A DNA stretch of 64,000 nt from Kitasatospora fiedleri (GCF_948472415.1 NZ_OX419519.1:7717001-7781000), one strand, 5' to 3'; positions 8,459-18,083 are shown, numbered from the stretch's first letter. The notes: generated from the sequence alone by a model not told the origin. Numbers and translations are program-made.

Positions 8459-9100
8459 GTGCCGAATCGTTTCCTCCGCCGTTTCGCCGCCTTCGCCACC
8501 ACCTCCGTCCTCGCCGCCGGAGCCGTCACCGTCGGCACCGGCACCGCCGAGGCCGCGCTGCCCACCCCGGTCTCCGCCGCCACCGCCCGCAGCTACCTGG
8601 CCCAGTTGACCGTCAAGGCCGAGAACCGCACCGGCTACAACCGCGACCTGTTCCCGCTCTGGATCACCATCTCCGGCACCTGCAACACCCGCGAGACCGT
8701 GCTCAAGCGCGACGGCTCCGGCGTGGTCACCGACGCCAACTGCGCCGCCACCTCCGGCACCTGGTTCTCCCCGTACGACGGCGCCACCTGGCACGCCGCC
8801 TCCGACCTGGACATCGACCACCTGGTGCCGCTCGCCGAGGCCTGGGACTCCGGCGCCTCCGCCTGGACCACCGCCCAGCGCCAGGCCTTCGCCAACGACC
8901 TGACCCGCCCCCAGCTACTCGCCGTCACCGACAGCGTCAACCAGGCCAAGGGCGACAAGGACCCGGCCGAGTGGCTGCCCTCGGTGACCGGCTACCGCTG
9001 CACCTACGTCCGGGCCTGGGTGCAGGTGAAGTACTACTACAAGCTGTCCGTGGACAGCGCCGAGAAGACCGCGCTCACCAACATCCTCAACGGCTGCTGA
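8459..9100 (+). CDS. Secreted HNH nuclease-family protein (DUF1524-like)
   Basis: Exported protein of 213 aa with an HNH-type nuclease fold common in streptomycetes. GTG at 8459 follows CAGGA and gives a signal peptide ending near GTAEAALP. The core LDIDHLVPLAEAWDSG carries the DIDHxVPL His of the metal-beta-alpha motif, and QLLAVTDSVNQAKGDKDPAEW supplies the following Asn and Asp/Lys. Cys residues (GTCNTR, DANCAA, YRCTY, LNGC) suggest two disulfides, fitting an extracellular location. Probably a secreted nuclease for DNA or RNA scavenging; activity is inferred from the family. Confidence 0.88.
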   Translation: MPNRFLRRFAAFATTSVLAAGAVTVGTGTAEAALPTPVSAATARSYLAQLTVKAENRTGYNRDLFPLWITISGTCNTRETVLKRDGSGVVTDANCAATSGTWFSPYDGATWHAASDLDIDHLVPLAEAWDSGASAWTTAQRQAFANDLTRPQLLAVTDSVNQAKGDKDPAEWLPSVTGYRCTYVRAWVQVKYYYKLSVDSAEKTALTNILNGC

Positions 9101-9121
9101 GCGCAGCGCCGTTCGACCCGG

Positions 9122-9151
9122 ACCGTCCGCGCGGAACCCCGCGCGGACGGT
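9122..9151 (+). terminator. Terminator hairpin after the HNH nuclease gene
   Basis: Perfect 13-bp stem: ACCGTCCGCGCGG (9122-9134), loop AACC, CCGCGCGGACGGT (9139-9151), then TTGGGCGTTT. It starts 22 bp after the stop codon. The T-tract is poor, as is usual for GC-rich actinobacteria. Confidence 0.8.
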
Positions 9152-9277
9152 TTGGGCGTTTGCGCACGCGAATGACCGAAATGTCCGATCGGCGCGCCTT
9201 CGTCCTGGTCAACGCGGTTCTCCGGCATCCTTGCTGACGGAACGACGGACGGCTGGACACGGGCGGAGGGCTGACGG

Positions 9278-10524
9278 ATGGACAGGCGGAGCTTCCACCG
9301 GGCGGGGGTCGCGGCCGGCGCCGGGCTGTTCACGGCCGCGGCGGGCGGACGGGCCTACCCGGCCCAGGAGTACGGAGCCCAGGCGTACGGGCCCCAGACG
9401 TACGAGGCCCAGGGCTACCCGGCAGCGGCCTACGCGGTGCCGACGTACGAGACGCAGGGGTACGAGACGCGAGGGTACGAGACGCAGGGGTACGGGGCGC
9501 ACGGCTACCCGGCACCGGCGTACATGGTGCCGGCCTACCCGGCGCCGACGCACGCCGCGCCCGCGTACGTCGTGCCGCCGCGCACGGCGCCGTACGGGGC
9601 GGTGCTCTCGGACGGGCTGGCGGTGCCGTGGACGCTCAGGCAGGTGGTCGCCGGGGACCTGAACGTCTGCTACGCGGAGTGCGGCCCGCCCGACGGCCCG
9701 GTGGTGGTCTGCCTGCACGGGTGGCCGTACGACATCCACAGCTTCGCCGAGGCGGCCCCGCTGCTGGCGGCGCGCGGCTACCGGGTCCTGGTGCCCTACC
9801 TGCGGGCCACGGCCGGACCAGGTTCCGCTCCGAGCAGATCCCGCGCAACGCCCAACAGGCCGCCGTCGCTCGGGACCTGGTCGCCCTGCTGGACGCGCTC
9901 GGGGTCAGCAGCGCCCTGCTGGCCGGGTTCGACTGGGGCGCCCGGACGGCCGCGATCGTCGCCGCGCTGCGGCCCGACCGGGTCAAGGCCCTGGTGTCGG
10001 TGGGCGGCTACCTGATCACCGACGTCCACGCCCAGGCCGACCCGCTGGGCGCGGAGGCCGAACACGCCTGGTGGTACCAGTACTACTTCACCACCGAACG
10101 CGGACGCCGCGCCCTGCTCGACCGCCGGCTGCGCCGCGACCTGTGCCGGCTGGTGTGGCAGACGGTCTCGCCCGGCTGGCAGTTCGAGGAGCAGGTCTTC
10201 GACCGCACCGCCACCGCCTTCGACAACCCCGACTACCCGGAGATCGTGGCGCACAACTACCGCTGGCGCCTGGGCCTGGCCGGCGGCGAGCGCCGCTACG
10301 ACGCCGACGAGCGGCGGCTCGCCGACCGGCCGGTGATCACCGTGCCCGCCGTGGTGCTCGACCCCGCCCTCGACCCGTTCACCGCGCCCGGCCGGGGCCG
10401 CAGCTACCGCGACCGGTTCGTCGGGCCGTACCTGCACCGCACCGTCGACGGCGTCGGCCACAACCTGCCGCAGGAGGCGCCCGGCGAGTTCGTCCGGGCG
10501 GTGCTCGACGCCGACCGGCTGTGA
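9278..10524 (+). pseudogene. Tat-exported alpha/beta hydrolase (epoxide hydrolase-like), single frameshift
   Basis: An ATG at 9278 gives a Tat-like signal (MDRRSFHRAGVAAGAGLF). It is followed by about 80 residues of Tyr/Pro/Gln/Ala-rich imperfect repeats (YETQG, YGAQA, YPAPA, YGPQT units) and then an alpha/beta-hydrolase domain. The oxyanion motif is LHGWPYD, the nucleophile elbow GFDWGA with Asp as in epoxide hydrolases and haloalkane dehalogenases, and the closing His lies in GVGHNLPQEAP. The frame breaks at about 9804: LVPYLR reads on as ATAGPG, while one added G in CGGGCCAC gives LVPYLRGHGRTRFRSEQ and restores the rest to 10524. Restored length is about 416 aa. The break is probably a sequencing error. 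The repeat linker is unusual for this family. Confidence 0.82.
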
Positions 10525-10600
10525 GCGCCGACCGGCTGTGAAGGCCGACCGGCTGTGGGGGCCGACCGGCGGACGGGGGCCGACCGGCGGACGGGGGCGG
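10510..10600. repeat. Short tandem repeats copying the hydrolase stop region
   Basis: GCCGACCGGCTGTG occurs three times with about 17-bp spacing, the first copy carrying the true stop codon TGA. Two copies of GCCGACCGGCGGACGGGGG follow. The array looks like slippage duplication of the gene end. Confidence 0.75.
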
Positions 10601-10712
10601 GCGGGCCCGGGGCGTGGGGCCCCGTTGGGCTCCGCGTCACCGGGTGAAGGATTGACGAACAGTCAGACCGCCCCCTGGACAAGCCGTTACCCGTCGGTAA
10701 GTCTCGTACGAC

Positions 10713-12369
10713 GTGACCGACACCACCAACGCCACCGCCGCGCCCGCCCGCCGCGCCGCCGGGTGATCCAGGCCGCCGCCCTCACCGCCGGGGCCCTCGC
10801 CCTGCCGCTCACCACCCCGGCCGGCCGGGCCGACGCCGCCGACACCCCCCGGTTCCTGCACGGCGTCGCCTCCGGCGACCCGCTGCCTGACGGCGTCCTG
10901 CTGTGGACCCGCCTCACCCCCACCGCCGACGCCCTGCCCGGCTCCGGGCTCGGCCCCGACACCGCCGTCCGCTGGCAGCTCGCCACCGACCGGGACTTCA
11001 CCACCGTCGTCGCCACCGGCACCGTCACCACCGGCGCCGCCACCGACCACACCGTCAAGGCCGACGTCCGCGGCCTGCGGCCTGACACCGCCTACTGGTA
11101 CCGCTTCCTCGCCGACGGCGCGACCTCCCCGTCGGCCGCACCCGCACCACCCCCGCCGCCGACGCCGCCCCCGACCGGCTGCGCCTGGGCGTCGCCTCCT
11201 GCGCCAACTGGGAGGCCGGCTACTTCGCCGCCTACCGCCACCTCGCCGCCCGCGGCGACCTGGACGCCTTCCTCTTCCTCGGCGACTACATCTACGAGTA
11301 CGCGAGCGGCGCGTACGGCACCCGCGGCACCGTGGTGCGCCCGCACGCCCCCGCCCACGAGATCCTCACGCTCGCCGACTACCGCACCCGGCACGGCCGC
11401 TACAAGACCGACGCCGACCTCCAGGCGCTGCACGCCGCCGTCCCCACCATCGCGATCTGGGACGACCACGAGTTCGCCAACGACGCCTGGTCCGGCGGCG
11501 CCGAGAACCACACCCCCGGCACCGAGGGCGACTGGTCCGCCCGGGTCGCCGCCGCCAAACAGGCGTACTTCGAGTGGATGCCGGTCCGCCCGTCGGTGGC
11601 CGGCACCACCTACCGGCGGCTGCGCTACGGCAAGCTCGCCGACCTGCACCTGCTCGACCTGCGCTCGTTCCGCTCCCAGCAGGCCGCGATCGGCGACGGC
11701 CAGGTCGACTCCGCCGACCGCACCCTCACCGGCCGGGCCCAACTCGACTGGCTCAAGGCCGGGTTGGCCGCCTCCGACACCACCTGGCGGCTGGTCGGCA
11801 ACGAGGTGATGATCTCCCCGGTGGCCTTCCTCTCGCTGCCCGACTACCTGCTCCGCCCGCTCGCCCAACTGCTCGGCCTGCCCGGCGAGGGCCTCGCCGT
11901 CAACGTCGACCAGTGGGACGGCTACACCCACGACCGGCGCGAACTGCTCGCCCACCTCAAGGACCACCGCATCACCAACACCGTCTTCCTCACCGGCGAC
12001 ATCCACTCCGCCTGGGCCTGCGACGTCCCCTACGAGGCCGCCACCTACCCCGCCTCCGGCAGCGCCGCCACCGAGTTCGTGGTCACCTCCGTCACCAGCG
12101 ACAACATCGACGACATCCTCAAGGTCGCCCCCGGCACGCTCTCCCTGGTCGCCGCCGCCGCGATCCAGGCCGCCAACCGGCACGTCAAGTGGACCGACCT
12201 GGACTCGCACGGCTACGGCGTCCTCGACATCACCCCCGAACGCGCCCAGATGGACTACTACGCCCTCTCCGACCGCACCAGGACCGACGCCACCACCCGC
12301 TGGACCCGCTCCTACCGCACCCGCACCGGCACCCAGCAGATCGAACGCGTCAACGCCCCGGTCGCCTGA
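10713..12369 (+). pseudogene. phoD: Alkaline phosphatase D (PhoD family), frameshifted
   Basis: Exported phosphodiesterase/phosphomonoesterase of the PhoD family (Ca/Fe-dependent). Blocks are RRRVIQAAALTAGALALPL (Tat-type signal), FLHGVASGDPLPDGVLLWTRL, LRLGVASCANWEAGYFAAYR, FLFLGDYIYEY, PTIAIWDDHEFANDAW, WRLVGNEVMI and VFLTGDIHSAW; together these make the metal site. A clear -1 break lies near 11131 (TSP then SAAPAPP instead of VGRTRTT), where one missing G explains it. A second possible -1 near 10763 would join GTG at 10713 (VTDTTNATAAPARRAA) to the Tat motif; otherwise the start is unclear. Normally induced by phosphate limitation through PhoP; no PHO box was identified here. Confidence 0.82.
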
Positions 12370-12377
12370 CGCACCGT

Positions 12378-12403
12378 CCGCCGCCACCGTCCGGGGGCGG
12401 CGG
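12378..12403 (+). terminator. Possible terminator after phoD
   Basis: Stem CCGCCGCC (12378-12385) pairs with GGCGGCGG (12396-12403) across a 10-nt loop, 9 bp after the phoD stop. There is no T-tract. Confidence 0.4.
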
Positions 12404-12486
12404 CGATGGTGACGGGACGTCACCCCGGTAGGGTCGCAGCCACGCCGTTGGAGACGTGCCCTCCGGGGCGGAAGGGTGGCCCGACC

Positions 12487-13155
12487 GTGCGCACCGCACC
12501 GCACCCGCTGCTGGCGTACTTCCTGGCCGCCGCCGAGGGCCGCTTCCCGCCCGCGGACGGGCGGGTGACGGTGCTGCCGCCGCTGCCCGGCGGGCTGGAG
12601 TGCTCGGTGGCGTTCACCGGGCACGCCGTCGTCGCCACCGCCCTGGACGCGCGCCAGGTCGCGGACGGCGGCGCGGACGGCTACGGGGGCTCGCTCGACC
12701 CGCGCTTCCTGCTGCGCCTGGCCGGGCCGGACGGCTGGATCGGCGTCACCGACGCCACCCTCACCGCCCGCGCCACCGGCGGCCCGCCCCGCCTCGGCCC
12801 GCTGCCCGGCCTCGACGACCACCCGCGGGTGCGCTTCGCCCGCTCCCAGCGCACCCGCGTCACCGTCCACGGCGACGGACGCGGACTGGTCACCCTCGCC
12901 CGCGGCCTGGCCGGCCGCCGCGAACTCAGCGTCGAACTGCACGACACCCGCCCCGACGGCCGGGGCCACGGCCGCACCCTGCTGCGCGACGCCCTCACCC
13001 TGCTCCCCGCCGGCACCCCCGTCTTCGCCGCCGTCGCCCCGGGCAACGCCCGCTCCCTGCGCGCCTTCCTCGCCGCCGGCTTCACCCCCGTCGGCAGCGA
13101 GGTCGTCCTGCGCCCCGGTCAGGCCAGGTCGTCGGGGCCGGGGACGCCGCCGTAG
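12487..13155 (+). CDS. GNAT-like N-acetyltransferase domain protein
   Basis: Cytoplasmic protein of 222 aa. GTG at 12487 follows GGAAGGG. The C-terminal half resembles the acetyl-CoA-binding part of GNAT enzymes: LSVELHDTRPDGRGHGRTLLRDAL has the R/Q-x-x-G-x-G/A-like P-loop, and VAPGNARSLRAFLAAGFTPVGSEVVL is the typical GNAT ending. The N-terminal half (PHPLLAYFLAAAEGRFPPADG) matches no domain I can name. The substrate is unknown. Its 3' end overlaps the convergent cupin gene by about 37 bp. Confidence 0.65.
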   Translation: MRTAPHPLLAYFLAAAEGRFPPADGRVTVLPPLPGGLECSVAFTGHAVVATALDARQVADGGADGYGGSLDPRFLLRLAGPDGWIGVTDATLTARATGGPPRLGPLPGLDDHPRVRFARSQRTRVTVHGDGRGLVTLARGLAGRRELSVELHDTRPDGRGHGRTLLRDALTLLPAGTPVFAAVAPGNARSLRAFLAAGFTPVGSEVVLRPGQARSSGPGTPP

Positions 13156-13460
13156 GCCGGGGCGAAGAGGACCAGGGCGACCAGGTCCTCGGCGATGTCG
13201 TGGAAGCGGTGCGGTTCGCGGGCCGGGACGAAGAGCGAGCTGCCGGGGCCGACGTCGACGGTGCGGTCGCCGGAGGTGAAGCGGGCACGGCCCCGGGTGA
13301 CGACGTACACCTCGTCCTGGAGGTGCGGGGACTGGTCGTCGGTGGAGCCCGCCGGGAGCGAGTAGGTGCCGAAGCTCAGGGCGGGCACGCTCAGGTGCTC
13401 CGCGTAGTGGGGGGAGCCGTCCGGGGCGGGGCGGAAATGGCCGCTGTCGATGATCTCCAT
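13119..13460 (-). CDS. Small cupin-domain protein
   Basis: Single-domain cupin, 113 aa, ATG at 13460 preceded by GAGGA. Motif 1 lies in SPHLQDEVYVVTRGRARFTSG (His/Glu metal ligands) and motif 2 in SLFVPAREPHRFHDI (His). The conserved ligands suggest a metal-binding cupin. Whether it senses a ligand or acts as an enzyme cannot be said. Convergent with, and slightly overlapping, the GNAT-like gene. Confidence 0.8.
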   Translation of the reverse strand: MEIIDSGHFRPAPDGSPHYAEHLSVPALSFGTYSLPAGSTDDQSPHLQDEVYVVTRGRARFTSGDRTVDVGPGSSLFVPAREPHRFHDIAEDLVALVLFAPAYGGVPGPDDLA

Positions 13461-13533
13461 GACGGCCGATCCTCGCACGGGGGACGGGTGTCGGGGGAGG
13501 GCGGCGGGGAGGCGGCCGGGGCGGTGAGCGGGT

Positions 13534-14280
13534 TCAGCCGAGGCGGGCGAAGGTCGCGGGGACCGGCAGGGTGGTCCAGCGGCCGAGGGGCCAGACCAGG
13601 ACGCGGGCGCGGCCGATCACGTTGCCGACCGGGAGGAAGCCGCCCCCCGGGTTGTGGAGCTGCTGGTAGCGGGAGTCGAGCGAGTCGTCGCGGTGGTCGC
13701 CCATCACCCACAGGAAGCCCGCCGGGACCTCAACCGTGCCGACCGGAAAGTCGTCGCAGGGGGTGGAGCCCGGGTACAGGTAGGGCTCGTCCAGGGCGGT
13801 GCCGTTGACCTTCAGGGGCTGGCCCGCGTCGCACTCGACGGTGTCGCCGCCGACCGCGATCACCCGCTTGATCAGGTCCTTCTCGCCGGCGGCGGGCATC
13901 AGTCCGAGGTGGCTCAGCACGCCCCGCACGACGCCGCCGGAGCCGGTCGGCTCGGTCAGCCAGCCGCCCGGGTCGCGGAAGACCACCACCTCGCCGCGGT
14001 GCGGCTGCTCGCCCAGCCAGGGGCTGAACTTGTCGACCGCCACCCGGTCGTCCTTCTGCAGGGTGCCCATCATGGACCCGGACGGGATGACGAACACCTG
14101 CACCAGGAAGGTCTTGACCAGCAGCGACAGCAGCAGCGCCGCGACCACGCAGCCCGCCACCGCCCGCCCCCGGGAGGGGCCGAGCCCCCGGCGCAGCCGC
14201 TGCCGCCACCCGGCACCGGACGGGGTGTCCGCGGACGAGGCGCCGTCGGCGGAGGTGCCTTCGGTGGCTGCGGTGGTCAC
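13534..14280 (-). CDS. lepB: Type I signal peptidase
   Basis: Membrane-anchored Ser/Lys protease that removes Sec and Tat signal peptides, 248 aa from GTG at 14280. After a Ser/Ala-rich cytoplasmic segment comes one membrane helix (AVAGCVVAALLLSLLVKTFLVQVF) and then box B IPSGSMMGTL, with the catalytic Ser at residue 69 and Gly where the family usually has Pro. Box D is DLIKRVIAVGGD (Lys138), followed by box E VMGDHRDDSLDSR. Streptomycetes carry several signal peptidases; this one is not in the usual ribosomal-protein cluster and is flanked by exported-enzyme genes. Confidence 0.9.
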   Translation of the reverse strand: MTTAATEGTSADGASSADTPSGAGWRQRLRRGLGPSRGRAVAGCVVAALLLSLLVKTFLVQVFVIPSGSMMGTLQKDDRVAVDKFSPWLGEQPHRGEVVVFRDPGGWLTEPTGSGGVVRGVLSHLGLMPAAGEKDLIKRVIAVGGDTVECDAGQPLKVNGTALDEPYLYPGSTPCDDFPVGTVEVPAGFLWVMGDHRDDSLDSRYQQLHNPGGGFLPVGNVIGRARVLVWPLGRWTTLPVPATFARLG

Positions 14281-14450
14281 GGCGGCTCCCGGGGCGGACG
14301 GTGGCGGGCTGCGGGCGATGACGGCTGACAGGTCGACAGGTCGACAGGTCGGGCGGCCGGTCGGTCGGAACGGCCGTCATCGTACGTGCACCGTGCGTGT
14401 GTTCGGCGTAAGGTGACGCCCCCTCGACCACGCGCCGCCAGCCCCCGGAC

Positions 14451-14495
14451 GCGGGTGTGCCGCGACCGGTACCCGACCGGTCGCGGCACACCCGC
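14451..14495. terminator. Long perfect hairpin after the double metalloprotease gene
   Basis: A 19-bp perfect stem (14451-14469 with 14477-14495, GCGGGTGTGCCGCGACCGG and its complement) has a 7-nt loop. It lies 43 bp past the stop of the protease gene read leftwards and can act on both strands. Confidence 0.85.
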
Positions 14496-14537
14496 TCACG
14501 TGCTCACCCGCTCGCGCCGCTCACCGGCGCCCGGCGG

Positions 14538-17500
14538 CTACAGGCGCTGCCACAGGGCCGGGACGACGTCGGGCGTCCAGGTGCTCTGCGAGGTGTGTCC
14601 CTGCAGGCACTTGTAGCCGACGCCGTTGTAGGTGACCACGTCGCCCGCCTTGTACGCCACGCCCGCGGCCCAGGTGCCGCCGCCGGTGCCGCCGCCGTTG
14701 ACCACCAGGGTGTAGCCGGTGCCGTGGGTGGCGGAGGGGCCGGTGCCGGTGACCGTGATGGTGTAGGTGCCGGCCGGGGTGGTGGCGGAGGTGGAGACCG
14801 TCAGGGTCGCGCTGCCGCCGCTGGTGACGGAGGACGGGCTGAACGAGACGGTGGTGCCGGACGGGGCGCCGCTCGCGCTCAGCGCCACGCTCTGCGCGCT
14901 GCCGGAGCTGGTCGAGGTGGAGACCGTGGCGGTGGCCGCCGAACCGGCCTGGACGGTGCCGGTGGCCGGGTTCACCGCGAGGGCGAAGTCGTCGGCCGGG
15001 GTGGTGGTGCCGCCGACCGAGGTCTTCCAGATCGCGTACGCCACCCCGTCGGCGTTCCGGTTCAGCACCGTCGCGTCCACGTTGGAGGTGGTGTCGCACG
15101 CCGAGTGGTAGCAGGAGTCGTAGGCGCGGTTCGCGGTGCCGCCCCACTTGGCGGACTGCGCCGCGGACTTGACGGCGCTGGCGCCCGCGGCGTAGCCCGA
15201 GGTCGGGATGCCGCCCTGCTGGAAGGAGTAGTCGTCGGAACGGCCCTGGCCCTCGACGTTCTCCTCCGGCTGGAGGTTCAGCGAGTCCCAGTACGCCTTG
15301 AGCGGCGCGGCGGTGGCCGAGCCGAGGTTGTTGACGAAGTAGCCGGCGTTGGGGGAGCCGACCATGTCGAAGTTGTAGTAGCCCTTGATCGCCGAGCGCT
15401 GGGCGGAGGAGAGCTGGCCCACGTAGTACTGCGAGCCCTGCAGGCCCTGCTCCTCGCCGGCCCACCAGGCGAACCGGACGTGCCGGCTCATGGTCGGGTT
15501 CTGCTGCGCCAGCACGAGCGCGTTCTCCAGCAGGACGGCCGAACCGGAGCCGTTGTCGTTGATGCCCGGTCCGGCCGCGACCGAGTCCAGGTGCGCGCCG
15601 AACATGGTGACCTGGTCGGACGGGCCGCCGGGCCAGTCGGCGATCAGGTTGTTGGCGGTGTAGGTGCACGAGGTGCAGGTCTGCTCGGTGACGGTGTAGC
15701 CCGCCGCCTGGAGCCTGCCCTTCACGTACGCCAGCGACTGGGTGTAACCGGCGCTGCCGGCCCGGCGGTTGCCGCCGTTCTGCTGCGCGACCGCGTACAG
15801 CTGGCCCAGGTGCGCCTGCACCTTGGCCACGTCGATGTCGGGTGCCGGGCCGCCCGGGTTGCCCCCGCCGCCGACCGTCAGCTGGTACTGCGCGGTGTGG
15901 GTGGCCGGACCGGAGCCGGTCACCGTCAGGGTGTAGCTGCCCGCCGGGGTGTTCGCGCCGACGTTGACGCTCAGCGTCGCCGAGCCGCCGGACTGCACGG
16001 TGGACGGGGAGACCGTCGCGGTGGTGCCGGACGGCGCGCCGGTCACGGCCAGCGAGACGTTCGCCGCCGAGCCCGCGGTGACGGCCGTGGAGACGGTCGC
16101 GCTGGTCGAGCCGCCCGCCTGGACGGTGCCCGCGGCCGGGTTCAGCGCCAGCGAGTAGTCGCTGGTCGGGGCCGCCGCGCAGGTCGGGTCGCCGGTCTGG
16201 GCCGGGACGCTGACCGCGTCCCAGGCGGCCTTGGCGCGGTTGAAGAAGGTGCAGGTCGGGTCGAGGTTCTTGGCCGCGGTCAGGGTCGCGGTCCGGTACT
16301 TCTTGTACGTCATGCCGCTGGTCTTGAGCAGCATGCCGCCGTAGAAGATCCGGCCCGCGTCGCGGATGCCGAGGCCGGTGACGGACGAGGAGTTGCAGGT
16401 CGGGCTGGACGGCTTGCCGCCGCCCGGGTTGGAGCCCTCCGCCAGCAGGTAGAACCAGTGGTTCAGCGGGCCGGCCGCCGCGTGCTCCTCGGTGTTCGGG
16501 ATCGAGGCCGAGTAGCAGTTCGGGTTGCCGGAGACCTGCGAGGGGTTGTACATCACCCGGATCGGGCCCTGCCCGACCAGGTTGATCATCTCGCCGACGG
16601 TGTAGTCCGGGGAGTCGTACGGGGCCGGTTCGTTGGCGTATGCCTCGGTCAGCGCGCCCATGATGTCGCCGGTCGCCTCGCCCAGGCCCGACTCGTTGTT
16701 CGCGCCGCCCGGGGTGTACTGGTCGATGCCGTGGCCGAACTCGTGGCCCACCACGTCGATCGCCGCGATCCACTCGTTGGACTGGCTGTGGCCGATCGAG
16801 ATCGACGAGCCGTCCCAGTACGCGTTGACGTCGTTCAGGCCGACCTTGACCGGCCAGCTGCCGCCGTTGCCGTTGTGGCCGTTGCGGCCCAGCCAGTCCC
16901 GGAGCATGTCCCACTCCTTCTGCGCCGCGAACATCGCGTCGGCGCAGCCGGTCTCCTTGGAGGTGGCGGCCCCGGTGCCCCAGGAGTCGGTGGACTTGCC
17001 GAAGACCTGGCCGGTCGAGTAGTCGGCGCAGCTCAGGCCCGGGCGGCTCGGGTCGCGCAGCGCGTACGAGCCGCCCGAGCCGGTGGTGTTGATGGTCAGG
17101 CCCGCCGGGCCGTTCCACTTGCTGTTGATGGTGCCGGCCCGGACGTCGTCGTACCGGTCGGCGACCTCGCCGGTCACCGCGTCCACGAACACGTGCAGGT
17201 GGCTGGGCCGGTCCGCGGTCGCACCGGTCAGCACCGACTCCCAGGCCAGCCGCGAGGTGCCGTCCTTGACCCGCACCACCAGGCGCGGGGCCTCGGCCGC
17301 GTCGACCCTCGCCAGCTCGGCGCGGGCCGTCCCGGCCGCGGCCGCCGCGCTCACCTTCGCCGCGGTCGGCACGCCGACCGGCCCGGACACGGCGTTCTGC
17401 ACCGCCCGGACCCTGCCCTGGCCGTCGGCGAGCACCACCGCGTCGCCGCCGACCACCGGCAGGCCCCGGTAACTGCGCTCGTAGGAGACCGAGTACAGGC

Positions 17501-17729
17501 CGTTCAGGAACGGGGTGACGGCGCGGCGCTCGTAGCTCTCGTCCGGGCCCTTGGCCAGTGCGTCCGACCCGGCCGACGCCGCCAGGTCCGCCGCCGAGAC
17601 GGCGGCGGCCAGCGGGGTGGGGGCGAGCGGGGCGGGGGGAGGCGCGGCGTTCGCCTGTCCGGCGAAACCACCGAGCATGCCTCCCAGCACGGCCAGGGTG
17701 GTGCCGGCGGTCAGCAGTCTGCGTTTCAT
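14538..17729 (-). CDS. Secreted double metalloprotease: M4 thermolysin-like + M28 aminopeptidase + Ig-like linkers + chitin-binding module
   Basis: Extracellular 1063-aa protein. Order: signal peptide (1-28), FTP/PepSY propeptide (about 40-190), and an M4 domain with VVGHEFGHGID (His329, Glu330, His333) and the third ligand in NESGLGEATGD. Next come a first Ig-like repeat (about 540-630), then an M28 zinc aminopeptidase (about 645-910) with GAHLDS (His713), GINDNGSG, WWAGEEQGL and NFDMVGSPN. A second Ig-like repeat (about 930-1010) and a C-terminal carbohydrate-binding module of the chitin-binding 5/12 type (WAAGVAYKAGDVVTYNGVGYKCLQGHTS) finish the chain. Either protease is normally a whole protein; here endo- and exo-peptidase are joined. 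ATG at 17729 follows GAGGAGC. Single gene with a strong terminator. Confidence 0.92.
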   Translation of the reverse strand: MKRRLLTAGTTLAVLGGMLGGFAGQANAAPPPAPLAPTPLAAAVSAADLAASAGSDALAKGPDESYERRAVTPFLNGLYSVSYERSYRGLPVVGGDAVVLADGQGRVRAVQNAVSGPVGVPTAAKVSAAAAAGTARAELARVDAAEAPRLVVRVKDGTSRLAWESVLTGATADRPSHLHVFVDAVTGEVADRYDDVRAGTINSKWNGPAGLTINTTGSGGSYALRDPSRPGLSCADYSTGQVFGKSTDSWGTGAATSKETGCADAMFAAQKEWDMLRDWLGRNGHNGNGGSWPVKVGLNDVNAYWDGSSISIGHSQSNEWIAAIDVVGHEFGHGIDQYTPGGANNESGLGEATGDIMGALTEAYANEPAPYDSPDYTVGEMINLVGQGPIRVMYNPSQVSGNPNCYSASIPNTEEHAAAGPLNHWFYLLAEGSNPGGGKPSSPTCNSSSVTGLGIRDAGRIFYGGMLLKTSGMTYKKYRTATLTAAKNLDPTCTFFNRAKAAWDAVSVPAQTGDPTCAAAPTSDYSLALNPAAGTVQAGGSTSATVSTAVTAGSAANVSLAVTGAPSGTTATVSPSTVQSGGSATLSVNVGANTPAGSYTLTVTGSGPATHTAQYQLTVGGGGNPGGPAPDIDVAKVQAHLGQLYAVAQQNGGNRRAGSAGYTQSLAYVKGRLQAAGYTVTEQTCTSCTYTANNLIADWPGGPSDQVTMFGAHLDSVAAGPGINDNGSGSAVLLENALVLAQQNPTMSRHVRFAWWAGEEQGLQGSQYYVGQLSSAQRSAIKGYYNFDMVGSPNAGYFVNNLGSATAAPLKAYWDSLNLQPEENVEGQGRSDDYSFQQGGIPTSGYAAGASAVKSAAQSAKWGGTANRAYDSCYHSACDTTSNVDATVLNRNADGVAYAIWKTSVGGTTTPADDFALAVNPATGTVQAGSAATATVSTSTSSGSAQSVALSASGAPSGTTVSFSPSSVTSGGSATLTVSTSATTPAGTYTITVTGTGPSATHGTGYTLVVNGGGTGGGTWAAGVAYKAGDVVTYNGVGYKCLQGHTSQSTWTPDVVPALWQRL

Positions 17730-18083
17730 CAGAGCTCCTCAGCTCCTCGGATGTGGGGGTGCCCGGAACCCTCACACCGCCGCCATGGCCCGGTCAACGG
17801 ACCTGACAATCCCCGCAGTGGGATGGCAAATTCCGTCAAATGCATTGATCGGAAAGGGAATTGACCTGCCATCGGCAAGGGTCCGGGGTGCTTCGGGCCA
17901 GGGTCACGACAAGGGCGATGGCAAAGAAGAGGTACAGACCACACCATGTACGGGCCCGCCCCGGCCGGGTACCGTCTCGACAGCAGGAACGCTCCACGGC
18001 AGGGACGTTCAACAGCAGGGACGTTCGAGGGCCGGAGCCTTCGACGGCAGGGACGGAAGCGCAACCGGGGGAGGTGTCGGCGC
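17730..18083. other. Intergenic region with promoter sequence and imperfect repeats
   Basis: The left half (17790-17870) is AT-richer and probably holds the protease promoter read leftwards; TTGACG at about 17835-17840 is a weak -35 candidate. The right half (17980-18060) contains imperfect copies of GGCAGGGACGTTC. Nothing here looks coding. Confidence 0.4.

Noticed and set aside
10510..10600. CRISPR-like short repeats
   Set aside because: Units are 17-20 bp without unique spacers, derived from the gene end, and no cas gene is nearby.
14457..17864. Open frame of over 1100 codons antisense to the double metalloprotease
   Set aside because: The opposite strand shows coherent M4, M28 and binding-module motifs. 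The antisense frame is Gly/Arg/Val-rich low-complexity, as expected from third-position GC bias.
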